Source: CAYQQK01 sp964420065 (GTDB taxonomy: Bacteria; Bacillota; Dethiobacteria; DTU022). From it: a stretch of DNA of 37,960 nt. The position numbers were made by a program, and so were the translations under genes. Of this stretch, positions 1 through 5,681 are shown piece after piece. Location: contig CAYQQK010000019.1 of NCBI GenBank assembly GCA_964420065.1, positions 1 to 37,960 on the forward strand, in the 5' to 3' direction. The notes beneath the pieces are model-generated. The model was not told the DNA's origin and did no database searches. It worked only from the letters and a program-made list of their open reading frames with translations. Each line of letters begins with the position of its first letter. The stretch's first letter is position 1.

Positions 1-52
<52 letters not shown>

Positions 53-54
53 AA

Positions 55-86
55 TGTAGGAAATCGCCATGAGGCGGTTTCCTACA
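55..86 (+). other. 14-bp hairpin between tRNA genes
   Basis: Bases 55-68 pair with 73-86 around an ATGA loop, with one G-T wobble, a very stable 14-bp stem placed 3 nt after the tRNA-fMet CCA. A run of six T at 100-105 lies 13 nt downstream, too far for a classical intrinsic terminator. It may act in tRNA 3'-end processing, as a terminator of the upstream tRNA unit, or be a small palindromic repeat. The structure is seen; the function is not known. Confidence 0.6.
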
Positions 87-107
87 TCACTCCCGGATCT
101 TTTTTGG

Positions 108-183
108 GCTCACGTAGCTCAGGCGGCAGAGCGTATCCTTGGTAAGGATAAGGCCACCGGTTCGAATCCGGTCGTGAGCTCCA
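108..183 (+). tRNA. tRNA-Thr (GGT)
   Basis: A complete 76-nt cloverleaf. The acceptor arm GCTCACG (108-114) pairs with CGTGAGC (173-179), followed by discriminator T and an encoded CCA (181-183). The anticodon stem TATCC/GGATA encloses loop TTGGTAA with anticodon GGT at 141-143, which reads threonine ACC/ACU codons. The T loop TTCGAAT is canonical. It sits 2 nt before the next tRNA, so the genes are probably co-transcribed. Confidence 0.95.
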
Positions 184-185
184 GC

Positions 186-262
186 GGCGGCGTAGCTCAG
201 TTGGTTAGAGCATGCGGTTCATACCCGCAGTGTCCGGGGTTCGAATCCCTGCGCCGCCACCA
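186..262 (+). tRNA. tRNA-Met (elongator, CAT)
   Basis: A complete 77-nt cloverleaf. The acceptor arm GGCGGCG (186-192) pairs with CGCCGCC (252-258), then A and an encoded CCA (260-262). The anticodon loop is TTCATAC. The stem TGCGG/CCGCA lacks the three initiator G:C pairs, and the body resembles Bacillus elongator tRNA-Met rather than the lysidine-modified tRNA-Ile2. Eight T follow directly (263-270), possibly helping termination. This is the second CAT-anticodon tRNA in the cluster. Confidence 0.88.
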
Positions 263-299
263 TTTTTTTTTGGAATTAATCATCATTTGATCCTCTTTG

Positions 300-308
300 T
301 GGTATACT
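300..308 (+). promoter_or_regulatory. Extended -10 promoter upstream of tuf copy 1
   Basis: TGG followed directly by TATACT (303-308) is an extended -10 element (TGnTATAAT type) of a sigma-A promoter. No good -35 hexamer stands 17 nt upstream, which extended -10 promoters tolerate. It would start transcription near 315, giving tuf a 5' leader of about 70 nt. Confidence 0.55.
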
Positions 309-380
309 AGGGCGGGCTGTGACTATGAAGGTGCCTGTAACCAACAGGGCGATCATCGACCGTGGGAGGTCTTGTGTTAA

Positions 381-1587
381 GATCATGGCGAAGAAAAAGT
401 TTGAGCGCACCAAGACTCACTTAAATGTTGGGACTATTGGGCATGTGGATCATGGCAAGACCACGCTTACGGCTGCGATTACCCATTGTTTATCTCAAGT
501 TGGTTATGCCAGCAAGACAACTTTTGATGAGATTGACAAGGCACCGGAGGAGCGGGAGCGTGGTATTACCATTGCTACGGCGCATGTTGAGTATGAAACC
601 GATCAGCGTCATTATGCTCACGTTGACTGTCCCGGTCATGCCGACTATGTCAAGAACATGATTACCGGTGCGGCGCAGATGGACGGTGCGATTTTGGTTG
701 TTTCTGCGGCTGACGGGCCGATGCCCCAGACCCGGGAGCACATTGTTCTGGCGCGTCAGGTAGGGGTACCGTATATTGTAGTATTTTTGAACAAGGCGGA
801 TATGGTGGACGATCCGGAGTTACTGGAACTGGTTGAGATGGAAGTGCGAGATCTTTTGAACGAGTATGAATTTCCCGGTGACGACACTCCGGTCGTTGTC
901 GGCTCGGCTTTGAAGGCGTTGGAATGTGGTTGTGGTTCCCGGGAATGTCCATCCTGTTCGAAGGTATGGGAGCTGATGGAAGCGATTGATTCGTATGTTC
1001 CGACGCCGGTTCGGGAGAAAGACAAGCCTTTTCAGATGCCGATAGAAGATGTATTTACCATTACCGGACGGGGCACGGTTGTTACCGGTCGGGTTGAGCG
1101 TGGTGTGATCAAGTCCGGTGATGAGGTTGAGATTGTTGGTTTTCAGGAGCGTTCCCGGAAGACGGTTGCCACCGGGGTGGAGATGTTTCGCAAGATCCTG
1201 GAAAGTGCCGAAGCCGGTGACAACATTGGGGTACTTTTGCGCGGGGTAGACCGGGACGAGGTTGAGCGGGGCCAGGTTTTGGCCAAGCCCGGTTCGATCA
1301 ACCCGCACACCGGATTCAAGGCCCAGGTTTATGTTTTAAAGAAGGAGGAGGGCGGTCGTCACACTCCCTTTTTTCAAGGGTATCGCCCGCAGTTTTATTT
1401 TCGGACGACCGATGTGACCGGCACGGTCAGCCTGCCTGAAGGCGTGGAAATGGTCATGCCCGGTGATGATATCAACATGGAGATTGAGTTGATCACGCCA
1501 ATTGCCATCGAAGAAGGCCTGCGCTTTGCCATCCGTGAAGGCGGTCGCACCGTGGGAGCAGGCGTGGTCACGGGTGTAGTAAAATAA
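381..1587 (+). repeat. Direct repeat, copy 1 (tuf gene; partner 16789-17995)
   Basis: About 1.2 kb appears identical to 16789-17995, in the same orientation and 16,408 bp apart. Identity starts at GATC before the ATG and ends at the TAA. Recombination between the copies could delete or duplicate rpmG through fusA, so the repeat is more likely maintained by gene conversion. Confidence 0.9.
385..1587 (+). CDS. tuf: Elongation factor Tu, copy 1
   Basis: A 400-residue translational GTPase that delivers aminoacyl-tRNA to the ribosomal A site. G motifs are visible: GHVDHGKT (residues 19-26), DCPGH (81-85) and NKAD (136-139). Domains 2 and 3 follow and the protein ends GAGVVTGVVK. A cysteine cluster CGCGSRECPSC (C181, C183, C188, C191) sits at the end of the G domain. 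The reading frame is open back to 319, but family length and the site GGGAGGT (364-370) favour ATG 385, although the spacing is long (about 15 nt). The DNA looks identical to the copy at 16793-17995. It heads the tuf-rpmG-secE-nusG unit. Confidence 0.97.
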   Translation: MAKKKFERTKTHLNVGTIGHVDHGKTTLTAAITHCLSQVGYASKTTFDEIDKAPEERERGITIATAHVEYETDQRHYAHVDCPGHADYVKNMITGAAQMDGAILVVSAADGPMPQTREHIVLARQVGVPYIVVFLNKADMVDDPELLELVEMEVRDLLNEYEFPGDDTPVVVGSALKALECGCGSRECPSCSKVWELMEAIDSYVPTPVREKDKPFQMPIEDVFTITGRGTVVTGRVERGVIKSGDEVEIVGFQERSRKTVATGVEMFRKILESAEAGDNIGVLLRGVDRDEVERGQVLAKPGSINPHTGFKAQVYVLKKEEGGRHTPFFQGYRPQFYFRTTDVTGTVSLPEGVEMVMPGDDINMEIELITPIAIEEGLRFAIREGGRTVGAGVVTGVVK

Positions 1588-1625
1588 ATCAAAATACTGT
1601 TTAACGTTTGAGGGGGAGGACAGCG

Positions 1626-1775
1626 ATGCGGATTACAGTTCACCTGGCCTGCATAGAATGCAAGGAACGTAACTACAGCACCAAGAAAAACAAAAAAAAT
1701 AACCCTGACCGGATCGAACTGAAAAAGTTCTGCCCCCGGTGCAACAACCATACCCTGCATCGAGAAACTCGTTAA
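1626..1775 (+). CDS. rpmG: 50S ribosomal protein L33 (zinc-ribbon form)
   Basis: A 49-residue protein starting MRITVHLAC and ending TLHRETR. Two CxxC pairs (C9/C12 and C36/C39) form the zinc ribbon of the C+ type of L33, which binds near the E site of the large subunit. The start has the purine-rich site GGGGGAGGA about 6 nt upstream. It lies between tuf and secE, the usual Gram-positive neighbourhood. No tRNA-Trp gene is present beside it, although one is often found there in related gene orders. Confidence 0.95.
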   Translation: MRITVHLACIECKERNYSTKKNKKNNPDRIELKKFCPRCNNHTLHRETR

Positions 1776-1808
1776 TCAAATTAACAAGGCAGGTTAAAAG
1801 ATTGATCG

Positions 1809-2015
1809 ATGAAAGCCATCTTAGCTTTAAAACGTATCGGTAAATATTTGCATGATGTCCGGTTTGAATTAAGAAAGGTGAACTGGCCCTCCCGTAAGGA
1901 GCTCATCTTCTTTACCGGCGTCGTGTTGTTGACTGTATTGGTGGTCGGAATTTTCTTTTACGGCCTGGACAACCTTTTTTTTGCCGCCCTGCAAATTGTA
2001 TTTCGCAAGGGCTAG
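1809..2015 (+). CDS. secE: Preprotein translocase subunit SecE
   Basis: A 68-residue single-span SecE of the short Gram-positive type. An amphipathic N-terminal part carries the signature VNWPSRKEL, followed by one hydrophobic segment at about residues 33-56. It clamps SecY in the SecYEG channel of the cytoplasmic membrane. It precedes nusG, the near-universal pairing. The ribosome binding site before ATG 1809 is weak. The SecY partner is encoded at 27689-28945. Confidence 0.95.
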   Translation: MKAILALKRIGKYLHDVRFELRKVNWPSRKELIFFTGVVLLTVLVVGIFFYGLDNLFFAALQIVFRKG

Positions 2016-2051
2016 GATGAAGGAGAGTGACGGGGCATCCCCCAACTGGCG

Positions 2052-2681
2052 ATGCATGAAGAAGACGAAAACGGAATTAACCGCGAAACTATAAATGGTC
2101 AGGATAAAAACCGGGCCGGTTTGCCCGGTGGGGGAGAAAACGGTGAGCCTGAACATCCCGATCAAAAATGGTACGTGGTTCATACTTACGCCGGCTATGA
2201 GAACCGGGTCAAGACCAACCTGGAACGACGGGTTGCGTCAATGGAGATGCAGGACAAGATCTTCAGGGTCATGGTTCCCATGGAACGGGAAGTGGTGATC
2301 AAGGGCGGTCAACGGAAAGAAGTGATGAAGAAAGTATTTCCGGGGTATGTCATGGTAGAGATGATCATCGAAGATGATTCCTGGTATGTGGTGCGCAATA
2401 CCCCGGGAGTAACCGGTTTTGTCGGCAGTGGTAATAGACCGATTCCCCTCGATGAAAAAGAAGTAGAAGGCATCATGCGCCAGATGGGTATGGCTGCGGC
2501 ACGCCCACGAATCGATGTGGATCTGAACGAGATGGTGCGGGTTGTCGACGGCCCGTTCAGTAATTTCGAAGGGATCGTTGAAGAAATTAATCGCGAAAAG
2601 GGGAAACTGAAAGTGTTGGTATCCATGTTTGGCCGGGAGACTCCGGTTGAACTTGAGTTTCATCAGGTAGAAAAGATCTAG
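2052..2681 (+). CDS. nusG: Transcription termination/antitermination factor NusG
   Basis: A 209-residue protein. The NGN domain begins at about residue 39 with KWYVVHTYAGYENRVKTNLE and contacts RNA polymerase; a C-terminal KOW domain contains VDGPFSNFEGIVEEI. NusG modulates pausing and links polymerase to Rho or ribosomal S10. The first ~38 residues are polar, Gly/Asn/Glu-rich and longer than in typical NusG (about 175-180 residues). ATG 2052 is the only ATG before the domain; its Shine-Dalgarno match is poor (AAGGAG at 2020-2025 is 26 nt away). An in-frame TTG at residue 25 is a less likely start. Confidence 0.95.
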   Translation: MHEEDENGINRETINGQDKNRAGLPGGGENGEPEHPDQKWYVVHTYAGYENRVKTNLERRVASMEMQDKIFRVMVPMEREVVIKGGQRKEVMKKVFPGYVMVEMIIEDDSWYVVRNTPGVTGFVGSGNRPIPLDEKEVEGIMRQMGMAAARPRIDVDLNEMVRVVDGPFSNFEGIVEEINREKGKLKVLVSMFGRETPVELEFHQVEKI

Positions 2682-2710
2682 CCCCTTTGGCGGGCGGGGA
2701 GGAACAAAAT

Positions 2711-3148
2711 ATGGCCACGGCCAGGAAAAAGAAAATCATCGGCTATGCCAAGCTGCAAATTCCAGCCGGCAAGGCTACCCCGGCGCCCCCGGTGGGGCCG
2801 GCTTTGGGCCAGCATAGCGTTAACATTATGGCTTTCTGCAAAGAATTCAATGAACGGACCGCAGCCGACTCCGGGTTGATTATCCCGGTGGAAATTTCAA
2901 TTTATGCCGACCGTTCTTTTACCTTTGTCACCAAGACCCCCCCGGCGGCGGTGCTTCTGAAAAAAGAGCTGGGGTTGGAAAAGGCTTCGGGTGAGCCCAA
3001 CCGGGTCAAAGTGGCGACTATTTCCCGGGCCAAGGTGGAGCAGATCGCTCGCCAGAAAATGGATGACCTGAACGCCAACGATCTTGAGGCGGCGACACGG
3101 ATCATTGAAGGCACGGCCCGTAGCATGGGTATCATTGTTGAACGATAG
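2711..3148 (+). CDS. rplK: 50S ribosomal protein L11
   Basis: A 145-residue protein of the GTPase-associated centre. The N-terminal domain carries the Pro/Gly-rich loop PPVGPALGQ that binds thiostrepton-type antibiotics and contacts elongation factors; the C-terminal domain binds 23S rRNA. An in-frame ATG exists at 2687, but ATG 2711 matches the family start (MATARKKK) and is preceded by GGGGAGG about 8 nt upstream. It is followed by an unusually long 316-nt gap before rplA. Confidence 0.97.
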   Translation: MATARKKKIIGYAKLQIPAGKATPAPPVGPALGQHSVNIMAFCKEFNERTAADSGLIIPVEISIYADRSFTFVTKTPPAAVLLKKELGLEKASGEPNRVKVATISRAKVEQIARQKMDDLNANDLEAATRIIEGTARSMGIIVER

Positions 3149-3464
3149 TGGGGTATGTTCCGGAAAGCCCGGCGAAAGGGCGGAACCGGATCAAACCTGT
3201 TTTGACGCGGCGAACGGTTACAAATCGGTTGTTACGAGATTGGCTGCCAGGTGCGAGCAAGGTATTTTGTTTAACATTTTCATTCCCGGCATAGGCGTTA
3301 CGTGGAGCACATTTGCGCTTTGAAGGTTGTAAAAGCAGGAATGATTGATCCTGAAAGACGACCCGGGGGCAATCATCTACGGTCAACGGGGGTTTGTTTC
3401 GGGCAATTGGTAAAATAAGTGGGAGGGACGTTTGGGCCCGTTAATACCACGGGAGGTTGAAAAA
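3149..3464 (+). other. Long intergenic region rplK-rplA with hairpin and possible promoter
   Basis: These 316 nt hold no convincing gene; rplK and rplA are usually nearly contiguous. A hairpin lies just after rplK (TTCC 3158-3161 with GGAA 3182-3185, enclosing GCCC 3167-3170 with GGGC 3178-3181) and has no T-tract. A possible sigma-A promoter is TTGGCT (3240-3245), 17 nt, TATTTT (3263-3268), giving rplA a leader of about 190 nt. An L1 autoregulatory site could lie here, but I cannot identify it by eye. Confidence 0.35.
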
Positions 3465-4166
3465 ATGCATGGTAGGAAATATAGAGAAACACGCCGGTTA
3501 ATCGACCGGACCCGGTTCTACGAACCGGAAGAGGCGCTTGAATTGCTTCTGCAGGCAGCAAAGGCGGGGTTTGATGAAACGGTGGAGGTGGCAGTGCGCT
3601 TGGGAGTGAACCCCAAGCATGCCGATCAGCAGGTGCGTGGATCGGTCGTGTTGCCGCACGGCACCGGTAGAACGGTGCGTATCGTTGTTTTTGCCAAGGG
3701 GGAGAAAGCCACAGAAGCCGAAGAAGCGGGAGCCGACGTTGTTGGTTCGGACGATCTTGTAACCAGGGTTCAGGGGGGATGGCTTGAATTTGATGTAGCC
3801 ATAGCCACGCCGGACATGATGAGCTTTGTCGGCCGGTTGGGACGAATCTTGGGTCCGCGAGGGTTGATGCCCAACCCGAAAAGCGGTACGGTTACTTTCG
3901 ACCTGGCCCGGACCATTGCTGAAGTCAAGGCAGGAAAAGTGGAATTTCGTACCGATAAAGCGGGTAATATCCATGTTCCGATCGGTAAAGTTTCCTTTTT
4001 ACGGGAACAACTCGTTGAAAACTTGTTCACTTTGATGGAAGCCCTGATCAAGGCTCGGCCCCCGGCGGCAAAGGGGCAATATGTTCGGACTGTAACCGTT
4101 TGTTCAACGATGGGCCCGGGGATCAGAATTAGCACCCAGCATGCTATCACCCCGGGGCGTTTGTAG
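3465..4166 (+). CDS. rplA: 50S ribosomal protein L1
   Basis: A 233-residue protein of the mobile L1 stalk that assists deacylated tRNA release; in many bacteria it also represses its own mRNA. The L1 signature region GRILGPRGLMPNPKSGTVT is intact. An in-frame TTG at 3432 is rejected because ATG 3465 gives the family N terminus (MHGRKYRETRRLIDRTRFYE) and has GGGAGGT 7 nt upstream. It is followed by the L10 leader. Confidence 0.97.
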   Translation: MHGRKYRETRRLIDRTRFYEPEEALELLLQAAKAGFDETVEVAVRLGVNPKHADQQVRGSVVLPHGTGRTVRIVVFAKGEKATEAEEAGADVVGSDDLVTRVQGGWLEFDVAIATPDMMSFVGRLGRILGPRGLMPNPKSGTVTFDLARTIAEVKAGKVEFRTDKAGNIHVPIGKVSFLREQLVENLFTLMEALIKARPPAAKGQYVRTVTVCSTMGPGIRISTQHAITPGRL

Positions 4167-4210
4167 TTGCGGCGGGGGGAAAGCGCCCGCTTGAAAGAAT
4201 TATACTTTAG

Positions 4211-4275
4211 TCCACAGACAGCAGGTCCAAATGGGTAATGGCCCAACCGGGTCGCCTGCCGAGGATACGCCTGGA
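4211..4275 (+). promoter_or_regulatory. Ribosomal protein L10 leader RNA
   Basis: The stretch contains ACAGACAGCAGG (4215-4225) and the closing CCTGCCGAGG, as in the Firmicutes L10 leader family that binds L10(L12)4 for feedback control. GCAGG (4221-4225) pairs with CCTGC (4255-4259), and the interior carries the internal-loop arm recognised by L10. It sits exactly where expected, between rplA and rplJ, and is followed by a 12-bp hairpin that may be the expression platform. Confidence 0.8.
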
Positions 4276-4279
4276 AAGT

Positions 4280-4310
4280 AAAGGGCCTCCAATGTCTGTG
4301 GAGGCCCTTT
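4280..4310 (+). terminator. Candidate attenuator hairpin downstream of the L10 leader
   Basis: AAAGGGCCTCCA (4280-4291) pairs perfectly with TGGAGGCCCTTT (4299-4310) across a 7-nt loop. The T-tract is only the three T of the stem base, so termination would be weak or conditional. A second structure follows (CCGGG 4318-4322 with CCCGG 4328-4332, inside CATTG 4313-4317 with CAATG 4338-4342), close to the rplJ ribosome binding site at 4358-4366. Coupling to the L10 leader is inferred. Confidence 0.55.
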
Positions 4311-4373
4311 GCCATTGCCGGGAAATGCCCGGATTTGCAATGAAAGAAAACTGCTTGAAGGAGGTGACGCAAA

Positions 4374-4898
4374 CTGATCACCCGCAAAGAAAAGGAACAG
4401 CGCATTGAAGCAATTGCTGGAGCCCTGGAGGATGCTCCCCTGGTTATTGTCACCGGTTTCCGGGGGTTGAAGGTGCCCGAGATTAACGGCCTGCGCAAAA
4501 GCCTGCAGCAGGAAGGATGCCAGTACCGAATTGTCAAGAATACCCTGACCCGCCTGGCTTGCCGCCGGATCGGGCTGGAATCCCTGGAGCAGTTTTTGGA
4601 AGGTCCGACTGCGATTGCCTACTCCGACGGTGATCCGATAAACGCTGCCCGCATTTTCCTTCAGTTTGGGAAAGAACACGAACATTTTTCGATCAGGGGC
4701 GGCCTGCTCGATGGGCGGCAGCTGGATCCGGCTCAGATCAAGCTGCTGGGGGAAATCCCCTCCAAGGAAGTGCTTCTGGCCAGGGTCTGTGGCGGTTTTC
4801 AGGCTCCACTTTTCGGTCTGGTGAGCGTACTGCAAGGTAATTTACGTAAGCTGGTCTTCGCTCTTGAAGAGGTGCGCCGCTTGAAAGAAAGCGCGTAA
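4374..4898 (+). CDS. rplJ: 50S ribosomal protein L10 (apparent CTG start)
   Basis: A 174-residue L10, the stalk base that anchors L7/L12 dimers. Coding similarity (ITRKEKEQRIEAIAGALEDA) begins at 4377, well before the first TTG (4467) and with no ATG or GTG in frame; a frame stop lies at 4365-4367. The strong site AAGGAGGTG (4358-4366) places a CTG at 4374 at optimal spacing (9 nt), so CTG is the likeliest initiator; ATC 4377 is the alternative. A start at 4467 would remove the rRNA-binding N terminus. Expression is probably controlled by the L10 leader. Confidence 0.9.
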   Translation: MITRKEKEQRIEAIAGALEDAPLVIVTGFRGLKVPEINGLRKSLQQEGCQYRIVKNTLTRLACRRIGLESLEQFLEGPTAIAYSDGDPINAARIFLQFGKEHEHFSIRGGLLDGRQLDPAQIKLLGEIPSKEVLLARVCGGFQAPLFGLVSVLQGNLRKLVFALEEVRRLKESA

Positions 4899-4932
4899 TA
4901 AAGGTTTCGACCAATGTTGGGAGGAATTAACC

Positions 4933-5310
4933 GTGTCCAAAGTAAACGAAATTATGGAAATGGTAAAAGGATTGACCGTCCTGGAGTTAAGTGAACTGGT
5001 GAAGGCTTTGGAAGATGAATTTGGCGTCAGCGCCTCCGCTCCTATGGCCATGGCTGCCGTTCCCGCCGCCGGAGCAGCCGTTCCGGCCGAAGAAGAAAAG
5101 GATGAATTTGATGTCATCCTCACCAGTTTTGGAGAAAAGAAAATCCAGGTCATCAAAACAGTGCGCGAGCTGACCGGCCTCGGTCTTAAGGAAGCCAAGG
5201 ACCTCGTTGACGGGGTGCCCAAGCCAATCAAGGAAAAGGTTGGCAAAGAGGAAGCCGAAGCGGTTAAGGCCAAACTTGAAGAGGCGGGCGGTTCGGTCGA
5301 ACTAAAATAA
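4933..5310 (+). CDS. rplL: 50S ribosomal protein L7/L12
   Basis: A 125-residue stalk protein that recruits translational GTPases. It has an N-terminal dimerisation/L10-binding segment (residues 1-33), an Ala/Pro-rich hinge (about 36-55) and a C-terminal domain with TGLGLKEAKDLVDGVPKP. It begins at GTG 4933, with GGGAGG about 8 nt upstream. It follows rplJ by 34 nt and shares its transcript. A terminator-like hairpin follows, probably allowing excess L7/L12 relative to rpoBC. Confidence 0.97.
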   Translation: MSKVNEIMEMVKGLTVLELSELVKALEDEFGVSASAPMAMAAVPAAGAAVPAEEEKDEFDVILTSFGEKKIQVIKTVRELTGLGLKEAKDLVDGVPKPIKEKVGKEEAEAVKAKLEEAGGSVELK

Positions 5311-5324
5311 TATCTGTAACGGGG

Positions 5325-5386
5325 ATTGCCACGGAAACGGAGCGGTTCTAGCTGTCACCGAACGTTCTTGTGGCAATTTCTTTTTT
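5325..5386 (+). terminator. Intrinsic terminator/attenuator between rplL and rpoB
   Basis: ATTGCCAC (5325-5332) pairs with GTGGCAAT (5370-5377). Nested inside are AACG/CGTT and CGGT/ACCG. The stem runs into TTTCTTTTTT (5377-5386). The placement 15 nt after the rplL stop fits partial termination that sets ribosomal protein versus polymerase expression. Confidence 0.72.
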
Positions 5387-5389
5387 CCG

Positions 5390-5447
5390 GCAGGATCATG
5401 GCGGCCGTTGCGGGTTGGGATTACCGTTCTCCCGCCCGGCGGCCTGC
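5390..5447 (+). other. Second GC-rich hairpin in the rplL-rpoB spacer
   Basis: GCAGG (5390-5394) pairs with CCTGC (5443-5447). Inside, GCCG (5404-5407) pairs with CGGC (5437-5440), and GCGGG (5410-5414) with CCCGC (5431-5435). It lacks a strong T-tract. It directly follows the terminator and precedes the rpoB promoter, so it may be a back-up terminator or simply a folded spacer. Confidence 0.4.
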
Positions 5448-5475
5448 TTGTTTGCAAATAAGGTGCCAAATTTAA

Positions 5476-5504
5476 TTGACAGAATGCCATTGCTCTGGTA
5501 TTAT
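5476..5504 (+). promoter_or_regulatory. Near-consensus sigma-A promoter for rpoBC
   Basis: A perfect -35 TTGACA (5476-5481), 17-nt spacer and -10 TATTAT (5499-5504) with an extended TGG just before it. Transcription would start near 5511, leaving a leader of about 170 nt before rpoB. The leader contains a 10-nt direct repeat, AGTTCTTTCC, at 5550-5559 and 5566-5575. Confidence 0.85.
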
Positions 5505-5681
5505 AAATGAATGTCTAGTCGTCCTTGTGCAACTATGCCACAGCATGCGAGTTCTTTCCGAATGAAGTTCTTTCCCAGAGGAAATACTAAAAGGATGGCG
5601 TCATTTGCCTGGCTTGGGGATTCTTATGTCCGGCTTTGTTTTTTTATTCTTAAACCAGGGCTAGGGGAGTGATTTTTTTTC

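Noticed and set aside
69..290. 73-codon open frame across the tRNA region
   Set aside because: It runs through a hairpin and two complete tRNA genes and has no protein family character.
425..1308. Overlapping and antisense open frames within tuf, repeated at 16833-17716
   Set aside because: They are shadows of the tuf coding frame. Their repetition only reflects the duplicated gene.
1776..1808. tRNA-Trp gene between rpmG and secE
   Set aside because: Often present there in related bacteria, but this 33-nt spacer is too short for any tRNA.
3084..3386. Open frames on both strands in the rplK-rplA spacer
   Set aside because: No ribosome binding site, no recognisable motif, biased composition; one overlaps rplK.
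4201..4206. TATACT as a -10 box just before the L10 leader
   Set aside because: No -35 hexamer at 15-19 nt and no extended TGn, so support as a promoter is too weak.
4467..4898. Short rplJ starting at TTG 4467
   Set aside because: It would drop the conserved L10 N terminus and has no ribosome binding site, whereas AAGGAGGTG lies before CTG 4374.
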